A stretch of 64,000 nucleotides of DNA from an uncultured Sphaerochaeta sp. (GTDB taxonomy: Bacteria; Spirochaetota; Spirochaetia; Sphaerochaetales; Sphaerochaetaceae). The notes under the pieces are model-generated. The model was not told where the DNA came from. It made no database searches and worked only from the letters and a program-made list of their open reading frames with translations. Of the stretch, positions 14,677 to 23,581 are shown piece after piece. The stretch covers positions 620,001-684,000 of the forward strand of contig NZ_OY781063.1 in the NCBI RefSeq assembly GCF_963676285.1. Reading direction: 5' to 3'. The first letter of the stretch is position 1, and every line of letters begins with the position of its first letter. Both the position numbers and the translations under genes were made by a program.

Positions 14677-15576
14677 ATGCAAGAATCCATCATGCTGTTC
14701 TTTCTGAATATCGAGAACCCGGTTCTCGACTTCCTGGGCAACCTCGCCTCACTCTTGGGTGAGCAGACCTTCGTCATTGCCGTTATCCTTTATATCTTCT
14801 GGAATCATGACAAGAAGAAGGGATTTGGTCTCTACTCATCAGTTCTACTCTCGGTACTCGCGATGGGTATACTGAAAGCCACGGTCAAGGCTCCACGTCC
14901 GTTCCAGGTATTGGAATCAATCCAAGGCAAACGACTGGAGACCGCAACCGGATACTCATTTCCCAGTGGACATACAACGACCGGGGCGGCCTTCTATACT
15001 GCACTCGCACTCACCTTCCGAAAGCGTAAACTCAGTATTTTCTGTGCGGTCATGATGACACTGGTAGGTTTGAGCAGGCTTTACCTGGGGGTGCACTGGC
15101 CGATCGACGTATTCGCCGGACTCTTACTAGGTGTATCCATCAGCTTTGCCTTCTACCATTACCTGGACTTCATCTATGATGATGAGAAACGACGATTGAG
15201 ATACCTGATCATCCTAGGAACCATCTTTGCCATATGCGGAGCTGTTATCAGTATCCTGCTCAATTTCTTTTCTGCTGATGAAACGGCATTCAATGACCTG
15301 ATGAAGATTCTCGCACTTGGAGGTGGAGGCTATCTTGGATTCGCCCTTGAGAACAAGAAGGTCCAATTCTTGACCGAAGGAACATTAGGAAAGAAGATTG
15401 GCCGGTATCTAATCGGCTTGGTTGTTGTGCTTCTGATCATGGGCTCCAAGGTAATCATCCCAGAGTCAATGTATGCAATTGGAGGCTTTGTGCGATACAG
15501 CCTCGTAGGACTCTGGGCAACCGGCCTTTATCCGCTTATAGGAAAAAATCTGCGTCTTTTCTCTGGTGCTCGATAA
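14677..15576 (+). CDS. PAP2-family phosphatase, membrane protein
   Basis: Integral membrane lipid-phosphate phosphatase-like protein, 299 residues. The three active-site motifs are present: 'KATVKAPRP', 'FPSGHTTTGAAF' and 'SRLYLGVHWPIDVFAG'. Helices precede, surround and follow the domain, with a C-terminal membrane region of about 130 residues beyond the usual PAP2 core. ATG 14677 follows AAGGAGAAG at ideal distance; reading further upstream would translate the 27-bp repeats. Substrate could be undecaprenyl diphosphate or phosphatidate; sequence alone does not decide. Its 3' end overlaps the convergent exonuclease gene by 41 bases. Confidence 0.87.
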   Translation: MQESIMLFFLNIENPVLDFLGNLASLLGEQTFVIAVILYIFWNHDKKKGFGLYSSVLLSVLAMGILKATVKAPRPFQVLESIQGKRLETATGYSFPSGHTTTGAAFYTALALTFRKRKLSIFCAVMMTLVGLSRLYLGVHWPIDVFAGLLLGVSISFAFYHYLDFIYDDEKRRLRYLIILGTIFAICGAVISILLNFFSADETAFNDLMKILALGGGGYLGFALENKKVQFLTEGTLGKKIGRYLIGLVVVLLIMGSKVIIPESMYAIGGFVRYSLVGLWATGLYPLIGKNLRLFSGAR

Positions 15577-16129
15577 CCTTCGGCTCAATACCCTTGGTGA
15601 TCAGGAACCGGCGTAGATCGAGCAGTTCATTCAAATGCCCTTGGCAGAGCCGGTACATGATCTTCCCACACATGATTGCATCATCAAGGGCATAATGAGC
15701 CTGATACTCCATATCGAAGTAATCAACCAGATAGGAGAGTTTATAACTATGCATCTTTGGCCAGAGCTTTCGAGCAATGGTCAGGGTGCATAGGTAGCTC
15801 ATCTCCCTTGCCTCCAGGTCATATGCCTCAAATGCAGCTTTCATCACTCCCATGTCAAAGACTGCATTGTGAGCAACAAGGATATCACGACCGATGAATG
15901 AACGCATATGCTCCCAGATCTTGTCGAACTCAGGGGCAGCAAGACACTCATCACTGGAGAGTTTATGCACTGCTGTCATCCCTGGATCAAAATACGGATG
16001 CTTGGGACGGATCAATGAATAATACGTCTCAAGCAAGGTACCTTCTTCATCGAACCGGGCAAGTGCTACTGAACAAGCTCCACCGGGGTAGCTGTTCGCC
16101 GTCTCGAAATCTAATGCTACATAGTTCAC
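15536..16129 (-). CDS. 3'-5' exonuclease, DnaQ/DEDDh family
   Basis: A 197-residue DEDDh exonuclease like the proofreading subunit of DNA polymerase III. Exo I 'VALDFETAN' (Asp/Glu), Exo II 'LVAHNAVFDMGVM' and Exo III 'HYALDDAIMCGKI' supply the metal and catalytic residues. A stand-alone domain of this size often acts in repair or RNA trimming, so the polymerase partner is not assured. The start is GTG at 16129, overlapping the cyuA stop (GTGA), so it is coupled to that gene. The last 13 codons overlap the opposite-strand PAP2 gene. Confidence 0.85.
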   Translation of the reverse strand: MNYVALDFETANSYPGGACSVALARFDEEGTLLETYYSLIRPKHPYFDPGMTAVHKLSSDECLAAPEFDKIWEHMRSFIGRDILVAHNAVFDMGVMKAAFEAYDLEAREMSYLCTLTIARKLWPKMHSYKLSYLVDYFDMEYQAHYALDDAIMCGKIMYRLCQGHLNELLDLRRFLITKGIEPKVIEHQRKDADFFL

Positions 16130-17400
16130 GATTGTTTTCCCAACATGATGGAGAGAATCGTCTTATCCGTTTCTTCCATCCCTTCATGACTGATCCTGGA
16201 GAGAAAATCCATACTCTCCATACTCGACTTTCCAACGATTCCGCTCTCACTTCCTGGGGAAAGACCGCGGAATGCAAGCTTGCAGGCAAGGTTTGCCGCT
16301 TCCACACAACTGTAGATCTTCAGGGCGCAGGTGGACTTGGCACCATCACAGATAATCCCTGTAAGATTTCCGACCATGGTGTTGAAAGCACGGTCCATCT
16401 CTTCCAGATTCCCTCCCAGCAGATACACCAATCCACAAGCTGTACCAATGGAGGCCGTGAAGGCTCCACAGAGAGCACTTAGCCGGTCTTTCCTGGCAGT
16501 CAAGCCCAATCCTATCAGCTGACTAAGTAATAAAGCCCTTCCAAGCTGTTCATCATCTTTCTTTAAATATGCTGCAACTACCGCGATGGGGACGGTCAAG
16601 GTAATTCCCTGGTTCCCACTACCACTGTTTATAATCACCGGCAGCGGACATCCAGCCATTCTTGCATCACTGGCAGCAGCAGCCATGGCTGAACCCAAGC
16701 TGAATGCTTCTGCCAGGCTGCTTGGTTCTTTCCCAATCGGCTCAGCAGCAATCCTCCCCACAGAAAGGCCATACTCCTCATCGAGAGCATGTCGTGCAAT
16801 GGCGAGGTTGGTCTCCTTTGCATCCAGAACCAGGTCGATCGCCTCCTGGGGTGCCTGCTCTACCCACGAGAGTAAATCAGCAAGACTCGCAGAACCGAGG
16901 AATTGCTCATCCTCAACTTCAAGTTCTGTACCACAGGCATCAACTGCGAGTTCACGTAAAACGGTAGTATTGTGTTGCAGGTAACTGAACCGGTCATGCT
17001 CCCCACTGATGGTGGCAATGGCAAAATCATCTCCCGCTTTTGCAGTAACCTTGATATACAGAGAAGGGACACCGCTTTCAATAACAAGAGAGACGGGAAT
17101 TGATGAAGCCTTCTCTATTTGCTCTTCATTAAGGCTGCTGAGAATGCTCAACCCCTTCTCACTGTCTCCCCCACTTGCTCCAAGGGCAACTGCTGCCTGA
17201 ATCCCCTTCAAGGAGCAATTTGGGATACCGACACCCATCGCATTCTTGACCATATCCCTACTGGTACAGATCTCCAAAGAGGTAGGTACCAGTCCTAATA
17301 GTTCCGCAGCCTTTGCACCAGCCAAAGCTGAGGCTGCGGGTTCAGTGCATCCCATTGCGGGACGCAACTCTTTTCGCAATATTTTGAGGTATTTATCCAT
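16126..17400 (-). CDS. L-cysteine desulfidase / serine dehydratase-like protein (UPF0597, CyuA/YhaM)
   Basis: A 424-residue protein of the UPF0597 family, whose member CyuA degrades L-cysteine to pyruvate, ammonia and sulfide with an oxygen-labile iron-sulfur cluster. Landmarks are 'PAMGCTEPAASALAGA' at the N-terminus, 'AMGVGIPNC', 'INSGSGNQGITLTVPI' and the C-terminal 'GAKSTCALKIYSCVEAANLA' cysteine region. Likely a cysteine-detoxifying enzyme in an anaerobe. There is no Shine-Dalgarno sequence; a -10 element ends 6 bases before the ATG. Co-transcribed with the exonuclease. Confidence 0.85.
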   Translation of the reverse strand: MDKYLKILRKELRPAMGCTEPAASALAGAKAAELLGLVPTSLEICTSRDMVKNAMGVGIPNCSLKGIQAAVALGASGGDSEKGLSILSSLNEEQIEKASSIPVSLVIESGVPSLYIKVTAKAGDDFAIATISGEHDRFSYLQHNTTVLRELAVDACGTELEVEDEQFLGSASLADLLSWVEQAPQEAIDLVLDAKETNLAIARHALDEEYGLSVGRIAAEPIGKEPSSLAEAFSLGSAMAAAASDARMAGCPLPVIINSGSGNQGITLTVPIAVVAAYLKKDDEQLGRALLLSQLIGLGLTARKDRLSALCGAFTASIGTACGLVYLLGGNLEEMDRAFNTMVGNLTGIICDGAKSTCALKIYSCVEAANLACKLAFRGLSPGSESGIVGKSSMESMDFLSRISHEGMEETDKTILSIMLGKQS

Positions 17401-17406
17401 AAAATT

Positions 17407-17436
17407 ACTATATCACTGCTCAGATACTCATTCCAA
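17407..17436 (-). promoter_or_regulatory. Candidate leaderless promoter of cyuA
   Basis: Minus strand TTGGAA (17431-17436), 18-base spacer, TATAGT (17407-17412), then 6 bases to the ATG at 17400. Confidence 0.6.
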
Positions 17437-17459
17437 CCCAAAAAAAACGAAATATTCCG

Positions 17460-18671
17460 TCATCTGGGAACATCAGCAATAAACAGCATTCCCTCCACTT
17501 GCAGGGTATAGGAGCCAAGAGAGGCTGCTACCACATGACAACTCCCTTTCTGCAACGTTCGCTTCTCCTTTTCAGAGATAAACTGGGCATTTCCCTCACC
17601 AACAAACAGTAACTCGATACTTCTGCGGTCGGTAATCTCATAGGTTCCGCTGGGAAGGACCATCAAGTGGAACTCCTCGGTAGGAGTGAGAAGATGCATT
17701 CTCCCTGAGATCCCACGCAACATCTGTACCTTCTGGAATTCTTTTCCCTTGATCTCTGTGACTTTCAACAACTCCTTGACATCTACCTTCTTGTTGGTAA
17801 GCCCGCCACGAAGTACATTGTCCGATGCACTCATGAGTTCAATGCCATTGCCCATAACATAGGCATGCAAGGTACCCGGGGAGAGATAGAGAGCTTCCCC
17901 CTTCTCAAGGTGTTTTACGTTCAGTAAAAATGGGCAGAACAGCCCTGGGTCATGGGAATAGGAAACATAGCTGGCAAGCACAATCCCCTTGCTCTCAAGA
18001 AAACGTCCATCAGCGGTGCTGGTGGGCAGCTCTTCATGGGCCTTCAAGGAGACTACATACTCGTCAATAAGGGAGGACAAGGACTCCGTGTTCATGGTGT
18101 ACAGTTGCTTGAACAACCGGGCAAGCTTCTCATCATCATCAACCCCTGATTCATCAAGGTAAGAGAAATGTTTCACATATCCTTCAGGAAGCAGGAGCTT
18201 CAATACAGGAACAATCTGATCAATGGGACGAAACCCACACATTGCGGTAATCGGGGTAAGTGCATAGATGACTTCCGCCTTACGATTGGGGTCTTTGTAG
18301 TTCCAGAGTTCTTGGGGAAGTCTCTTACGGATTATCTCTTCCCACTCCCACCCTGCCTTAGCCTGAAGCTTATCAGGGTGGACCTGAATGGACAGGGGTT
18401 TCTCAATAGCCAGGACCTTGAATAAAAGTGGCAAATCATCACCAAAGGATTCAATGTGGTCCTCTCCAAACCAATGCTCACTGTCCCCTTTCAGGAAGGA
18501 GGAAAGATTCTGGTTAGTTTCCATCACGATTGCATCCCCAGAGGGATGGGTACCAAACCAAAGCTCAGCCTTGGCCTTTCCATCCTCTGGAACACCCAAC
18601 AGCGCAGGAATGAATGAGGTGTTTCCCCACTCATACTCCTTGATATGTCCTTTTATTTGTACAATGTCCAT
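17460..18671 (-). CDS. manA: Mannose-6-phosphate isomerase, class I
   Basis: Zinc enzyme interconverting mannose 6-phosphate and fructose 6-phosphate; 403 residues from ATG 18671, which has GGAGG upstream. The metal-site motif 'SIQVHPDK' and the active-site segment 'YLSPGTLHAYVMGNGIEL' followed by 'SDNVLRGGLTNKKVD' are clear. The frame stays open for 71 codons upstream but that part has no ribosome site and no family similarity. Confidence 0.93.
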   Translation of the reverse strand: MDIVQIKGHIKEYEWGNTSFIPALLGVPEDGKAKAELWFGTHPSGDAIVMETNQNLSSFLKGDSEHWFGEDHIESFGDDLPLLFKVLAIEKPLSIQVHPDKLQAKAGWEWEEIIRKRLPQELWNYKDPNRKAEVIYALTPITAMCGFRPIDQIVPVLKLLLPEGYVKHFSYLDESGVDDDEKLARLFKQLYTMNTESLSSLIDEYVVSLKAHEELPTSTADGRFLESKGIVLASYVSYSHDPGLFCPFLLNVKHLEKGEALYLSPGTLHAYVMGNGIELMSASDNVLRGGLTNKKVDVKELLKVTEIKGKEFQKVQMLRGISGRMHLLTPTEEFHLMVLPSGTYEITDRRSIELLFVGEGNAQFISEKEKRTLQKGSCHVVAASLGSYTLQVEGMLFIADVPR

Positions 18672-18717
18672 ATCAGCCTCCAAGCCAAAGTATAGTTCGC
18701 TTGGCCTCAGAGAGCAA

Positions 18718-18745
18718 GTAAGCCCACCTTGATAGGTGGGCCTAC
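18718..18745 (-). terminator. Terminator-like hairpin after nhaC
   Basis: Eight-base stem GCCCACCT / AGGTGGGC with a 4-base loop between nhaC and manA; T-tract weak. Confidence 0.6.
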
Positions 18746-18763
18746 TAGGTAGCAAATTGTAGA

Positions 18764-20383
18764 TTACTTGTTCAGGATCTTGGGAAGGAAGATCATGGCT
18801 GCTGCAAAAACAGCCAAGGTAACAATCCAAGCTGCCAGAACATTCAGGAAGATTCCCCCTACGACAAAACCAACCAAGGCACAAGCTGCAGAGGTAACTG
18901 CATATGGCATCTGGGTTGCAACGTGCTCAAGGTGTGGACACCCGGCTCCAGTGGAACTCAAGATGGTTGTATCACTGATCGGGGAAGCATGGTCACCAAA
19001 GACCGAACCACCAAGTACTGCACTTACGCTGATCATAGCTGCATTGAGCAAACCTGCGTCTGCAAGGCCCTTTGCCTGGGCAAGGCCGACAGCGATAGGC
19101 ATAACGATTGGGATCATGATGGCAAAGGTTCCCCAGCTTGTACCAGTTGAGAACGAGATCAGGGCAGAGAGTGCAAAGGCAATAACAGGAACCAAGGCAA
19201 TTGGGAATCCACCACCGACAACAACATCACTGAGGTAGGCAGCTAACCCAAGGCCACCATCTTCAGGGCTGCTCTTGATAACCGTACCAATGGTCCAAGC
19301 CATGGTAAGGATGATAAGGGCGGGAACCATACTCTTGATGCCGTCGGTAATTGCCTCACTTGCTCCCTTGATCGTAAAGAGCTTACGAGCAGTGTAGTAG
19401 ATGTAGGTGATCACCAACGTGAAGATTACTGCATAGAACAATGCCATTGAGGCATCGGTATTGTTGAAAGCATCACCGAGAGACATGGATGCTGCTGCAG
19501 CACCAACGCTGGTAATGGTCTCTCCATCTATGGACGAGAGGTAGGTAGTAACAGGAAACAGGATAACCGCTGAAACGATGAGAACGATAATGGGGAAAAG
19601 CATGTCCAGAGGCTTTGCCTTTGCTGCATTCACATCACCATCGATGTCAATCTCACCAGGGGCTGGTCCGTAGGTTTCGTTGTAAAGGTTACCGGTTTCC
19701 TTGGCATAGGCAATGCTTTTTGCCATGGGACCGAAGTTCCTTCCGCTCAGGATGATAACCACTACCATGATAATGGTAAGCAGAGCATACAAGTTATAGG
19801 GTACTGACCTGATAAAGAAAGAGAATTCACTGACACCCAAAGCATCAAATCCTTCAGATCCTTTTACAATGGACATAACGGTGATAACCCAGCTTGAGAT
19901 GGGAACAAGGATACATACCGGAGCTGCGGTGGAGTCCAGGATGTATGCAAGCTGTGCACGGGAAACCTTGTTCTTGTCAGTAATAGGACGCATAACGGTT
20001 CCTACTGCAAGGCTGTTGAAGTAGTCATCGATAAAGATCAACAGACCACAGAACCAAGTCATCATGAGGCTGGTCTTCTCGGTGTGCAGCTTATCTGCAG
20101 CCCAGCGACCAAACGCATGTGCTGAACCAGTCTTGCTGAGCATACCAACCAATCCTCCGAGCAATGCACAGAAAAGGAAGATACGGATGTTCCATCCATC
20201 ATTGAGGGAACCGGCGATCATGTCGGTAAGGTTGATGATTGCTACCAGAGGATTTCCCCCTGCTACGATCAACGCACCAGAAAAAATCCCAAGAAACAGG
20301 GAAACCATTACATCCTTGGTTATGAATGCAAGGGTAATGGTAAGAACGGGAGGAATGAGTCCCCAAATTCCAAAACTTGTCAT
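18764..20383 (-). CDS. Na+/H+ antiporter, NhaC family
   Basis: Inner-membrane transporter of 539 residues with about 12 hydrophobic helices, including 'WGLIPPVLTITLAFITKDVM', 'FIDDYFNSLAVGTVMRPITD' (a signature acidic pair in this family), 'FSTGTSWGTFAIMIPI' and 'GSVFGDHASPISDTTILSS'. NhaC-family members exchange sodium for protons or amino-acid/malate-lactate pairs; the exact ions are not decidable here. Ribosome site GAGAGGTC. Monocistronic, with hairpins on both sides. Confidence 0.88.
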   Translation of the reverse strand: MTSFGIWGLIPPVLTITLAFITKDVMVSLFLGIFSGALIVAGGNPLVAIINLTDMIAGSLNDGWNIRIFLFCALLGGLVGMLSKTGSAHAFGRWAADKLHTEKTSLMMTWFCGLLIFIDDYFNSLAVGTVMRPITDKNKVSRAQLAYILDSTAAPVCILVPISSWVITVMSIVKGSEGFDALGVSEFSFFIRSVPYNLYALLTIIMVVVIILSGRNFGPMAKSIAYAKETGNLYNETYGPAPGEIDIDGDVNAAKAKPLDMLFPIIVLIVSAVILFPVTTYLSSIDGETITSVGAAAASMSLGDAFNNTDASMALFYAVIFTLVITYIYYTARKLFTIKGASEAITDGIKSMVPALIILTMAWTIGTVIKSSPEDGGLGLAAYLSDVVVGGGFPIALVPVIAFALSALISFSTGTSWGTFAIMIPIVMPIAVGLAQAKGLADAGLLNAAMISVSAVLGGSVFGDHASPISDTTILSSTGAGCPHLEHVATQMPYAVTSAACALVGFVVGGIFLNVLAAWIVTLAVFAAAMIFLPKILNK

Positions 20384-20546
20384 ATTGACCTCTCATACGG
20401 GTGAAAACCCTGAAGTGTGATTGTATGGAGACTATATCATGAGTTTTGTAACAAAGGAAAGGTTAAAAAGAGCTTTTTTGTAAATTTTCTTACAGTTTGT
20501 TATTAAAATAACAGAATAAAGAATAAAGAAAACGCTAAGACACGCG

Positions 20547-20573
20547 AATGCCCTCCTTTCCAGGGAGGGCATT
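20547..20573 (-). terminator. Hairpin downstream of the barrel-protein gene
   Basis: Ten-base perfect stem AATGCCCTCC / GGAGGGCATT with a 7-base loop; no strong T-tract. Confidence 0.65.
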
Positions 20574-20594
20574 CCGTGAGTAAGAAGCACGACA

Positions 20595-21866
20595 CTAGCG
20601 AGAGAAGAGTGAGAATCTCAGTGATAATGCATCAATCGGCTTGTCACCGATACTCGCTCCATATTCCTGTACATAGTATGCAGCATCAATGTGGAAGATC
20701 AGAAGATCGAATCCAGCACCGATGGACTTGTAGCCCTGGCTGATACCACCACGTACATCAAGAATGCTCAACAGTCTGACCGATGCTCCAAGTCGGGTCT
20801 GCTCATAGAATGCCCGCTTCAGGTCATCACCCTGCAAACCACTCATGGACATGATATCGACAACATCGACTGCAAGAACAGGTCTGATCAGGGAGCCGAT
20901 GCTCGGTGCCCAGGTAAGTCCTGCGTCCAGTCTCCAATCAGACTCAATAGTCCACTCATCTTCTATGGTATTGGTGGCGCCTGAACCATCAGCATCATCA
21001 GTGATTCTGTCCCCAAGAACCTCTTCAGCCCAGTCATTGACTGAATAGTACGTGTTCATGGTGTAGTTACCATTGAAGTTCTTTGCGGCTGCAGACAATC
21101 TCAAACCAGCTGGAAGATTTACGTTCACACCAGCGGAGATGGGAAGGGCATACCCTGCAACAATCGGAGTTTCATTGATGAACTTGACAGCTGGATCTGC
21201 ATCATCATCAGCCATCATATCAGTGATGGACGATGCACTCTGTGCTTTATAGTATGCCTTATAGACAGCCTGAGCTGTGACCCCTAGGTCTATGCTGATT
21301 TTGTCAGGTACAATACCAATCCTGAATCCAAGTCCAGCAGTAGCTGCTGTAGTTACCTGAGCAATCAAGTTGGTACTCAGCATGTCAGCACCAGTCTTAT
21401 AGGACATCAGGCGTTCCTGAGCCTGTAAGGACAATCCAAAGCTCCCTATCGTCAAGGTAGTGGAAACATCGGTTGTCAGCACGTCTCCATATCCTTTCTT
21501 GATGGTTGCCAAGAATTTCTGGGCTCCACTTATCATGGAATCCTCAGTTCCTTCCTCAAAATCTTCAATCGCCCCACTCTCCAAGATTGCTTTGGGGTTG
21601 TAAGCGGTAACGGTTACCGAGGGGAGAGAGAATTTAAATCCACTCTTGGTCAAGTTTGCCGGGTTGATGAGGAAGCTATCATGATAGCCTTTCACACCCA
21701 GTCCTGCACCACCCATGCCCAATACCCGTACACTGGTTCCCACAAAGGGTTCCGCTGCCTGGGCATAGACAACATTCGAATCAGGATCGTATGCACTCAC
21801 TGCAAGCAGAGGAGCCGCAATCATGAACAATGCAACCATTGTAATTATCGTAATTTTAGTCTTCAT
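20595..21866 (-). CDS. Outer-membrane beta-barrel protein, function unknown (PorV/TraF-like)
   Basis: A 423-residue exported protein with a signal peptide (cleavage likely after 'LLAVSA') and a 'VGTSVRVLGMGGAGLGVKG' start of the mature domain followed by 'SFLINPANL', the pattern of PorV/FadL-type barrels. The remainder alternates in the manner of beta strands and ends in 'LSLRFSLFSR'. The lipoprotein gene lies only 15 bases upstream on the same strand, so both probably form one envelope complex. Acidic insert loops ('DADGSGATNTIEDE') are likely surface-exposed or calcium-binding. No substrate can be named. Confidence 0.72.
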   Translation of the reverse strand: MKTKITIITMVALFMIAAPLLAVSAYDPDSNVVYAQAAEPFVGTSVRVLGMGGAGLGVKGYHDSFLINPANLTKSGFKFSLPSVTVTAYNPKAILESGAIEDFEEGTEDSMISGAQKFLATIKKGYGDVLTTDVSTTLTIGSFGLSLQAQERLMSYKTGADMLSTNLIAQVTTAATAGLGFRIGIVPDKISIDLGVTAQAVYKAYYKAQSASSITDMMADDDADPAVKFINETPIVAGYALPISAGVNVNLPAGLRLSAAAKNFNGNYTMNTYYSVNDWAEEVLGDRITDDADGSGATNTIEDEWTIESDWRLDAGLTWAPSIGSLIRPVLAVDVVDIMSMSGLQGDDLKRAFYEQTRLGASVRLLSILDVRGGISQGYKSIGAGFDLLIFHIDAAYYVQEYGASIGDKPIDALSLRFSLFSR

Positions 21867-21881
21867 GGTACCTCTCCTCCC

Positions 21882-23345
21882 TTAAATACTCGTTGAATCC
21901 CAATCATCGTACATTGATTGAAGATTGTCAGTATTTGCATCATCAAGCAAATCATCAAGCAATTCATCCAGCTGTGTAATACCGTTGATTGAATTGAGTG
22001 CTTGCAGATTCAACACGATAGCCTCGTAATAGGCATATGTTCTTGGTTTTTCTGTAGTTCCATCATGCAGGAACTGCTCAAACCCATCATAGGAGAACCC
22101 TGTAATCGTCGGTTCAACAGGTTCATATCCTTCTGGCATCGTACCAAGACCAATCTCTGGATTATCATCAAGCAACTCAGCAATAATTGTCTCAGGCCTC
22201 GGAGAAGTTATTTTCTCACTTGCCCAATATGCGTGATGTTCAGTTATCAGCACAGAGAGCATGTACTTGATCAAGGTTGAGGTATCGAAGTTTGCATTCG
22301 GGACCTCAGAAAGTTCCAGTCCACTCTTTCTGGCGAATCGCAAAGCATGCTCGATTGAACCACGATAGGATTTCTGGTTCATGAGGAAGCTCTTATACTT
22401 TGATTGAGTATAGGTAAAATCTTCACCATTAACGGTGATTCCCATCACTGGAAGCAGATCAGGAATCAGATTGTTGAAGGAGACCATAACATCTCCAAAC
22501 TCATTATCATCCTCTGCTCTGGAAACAGATTGACTTGAATCATCGTTCATCCCAGAAAGCAGTGCAGCCAAGTCCAACTGACCAGAGAAGTCGATGCTTG
22601 CGGCTCCTGAGAGTTGCTCAGCTACCTGTGCTGTAAAGAGGGCATCATCTACAATAGAGAGGACTTTCTCTTTGTTCTCTGGAGTTGAAATATCAATCGA
22701 ACTACCTAGATTATCATTAGAAGCCTCATTCAAGGTAGCAACGGTGTTTGAAATAAGGTTCGTCATCATCTGGAGAACGAGAACATCACCTTGCGTCAGC
22801 TCTTCCCCTTCCTCAATCTCCGGAAGCGCAAGTTCAGCAATGGTATCAGCAAGCTCTGTATTACTTCCACCCAGGTCAGTCTTCAGCTGTTCCAAGGTAG
22901 CATTGAATAGAGTAACCGTTCCCTTTGCAGCAGTTTTCTGATCGTCTGTTGCAGGTTTCTTCAAAGATTCAACCAACTCTTCAGTCTGTTTTGGAGAAGC
23001 AAAAGCAGTTGCGAGATTGTCTTTGGTCTCTTCCTGCTCAGCCTCTGTCTGGGGCTTGATTATCTTCGTAACCCCAGTAGGTACAGTCACGGAAACGCCA
23101 AAGGTAGTATCTGCTGTATTCGCTGTAACTGTCTGAGCCGAGTCTCCAGTTCCAATACTTGCAGTAGTTGCTGTCACTGCAGCAGCATTGGCTGTATTGG
23201 CTTCAACGAATCCATTTGCAATATACACATTTTCACTGAAATCACCCATTAAACTTGCGATGTCTTGCCGGATATTGGCATCACACGATGTAAATGCCAA
23301 GGTCAGCAGCAGTACCAACAAAATTGGTATTAAGGCCTTCTTCAT
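21882..23345 (-). CDS. Lipoprotein, function unknown
   Basis: A 487-residue protein with a spirochaete-type lipoprotein signal: hydrophobic core followed by 'LAFTSC', lipidation at Cys21. After an Ala/Thr-rich linker ('NTANAAAVTATTASIGT') the protein is acidic and mostly helical. I recognise no domain. It has a strong AGGAGGAGG ribosome site and is followed at 15 bases by the barrel gene, suggesting a shared envelope function. Confidence 0.75.
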   Translation of the reverse strand: MKKALIPILLVLLLTLAFTSCDANIRQDIASLMGDFSENVYIANGFVEANTANAAAVTATTASIGTGDSAQTVTANTADTTFGVSVTVPTGVTKIIKPQTEAEQEETKDNLATAFASPKQTEELVESLKKPATDDQKTAAKGTVTLFNATLEQLKTDLGGSNTELADTIAELALPEIEEGEELTQGDVLVLQMMTNLISNTVATLNEASNDNLGSSIDISTPENKEKVLSIVDDALFTAQVAEQLSGAASIDFSGQLDLAALLSGMNDDSSQSVSRAEDDNEFGDVMVSFNNLIPDLLPVMGITVNGEDFTYTQSKYKSFLMNQKSYRGSIEHALRFARKSGLELSEVPNANFDTSTLIKYMLSVLITEHHAYWASEKITSPRPETIIAELLDDNPEIGLGTMPEGYEPVEPTITGFSYDGFEQFLHDGTTEKPRTYAYYEAIVLNLQALNSINGITQLDELLDDLLDDANTDNLQSMYDDWDSTSI

Positions 23346-23514
23346 AACGTCCTCCTCCTGAGGGGAATCCCTTCTTATTGTTCCGTTCCCTCACCTCTTC
23401 AAGTAAAGGCTATCAATCCATTAATCCACAGGGTATGTCACACCCTGTACTAGTAAAACGTCTCTACAACCAAAGCGTTACACATTTTATGCTAGTTGTC
23501 TACTCTGAAACTCC

Positions 23515-23553
23515 AAAGGACAAGCGGAATTCTTATTTATCCACTTGCCCTTT
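23515..23553 (-). terminator. Possible terminator after the acyl-CoA synthetase gene
   Basis: A 13-pair stem with G-T wobbles (AAAGGACAAGCGG / CCACTTGCCCTTT) in the 236-base gap between the synthetase stop and the lipoprotein gene. The rest of this gap shows no gene. Confidence 0.4.
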
Positions 23554-23581
23554 GATTCCTACTCAATTAGTTAGACACTCA

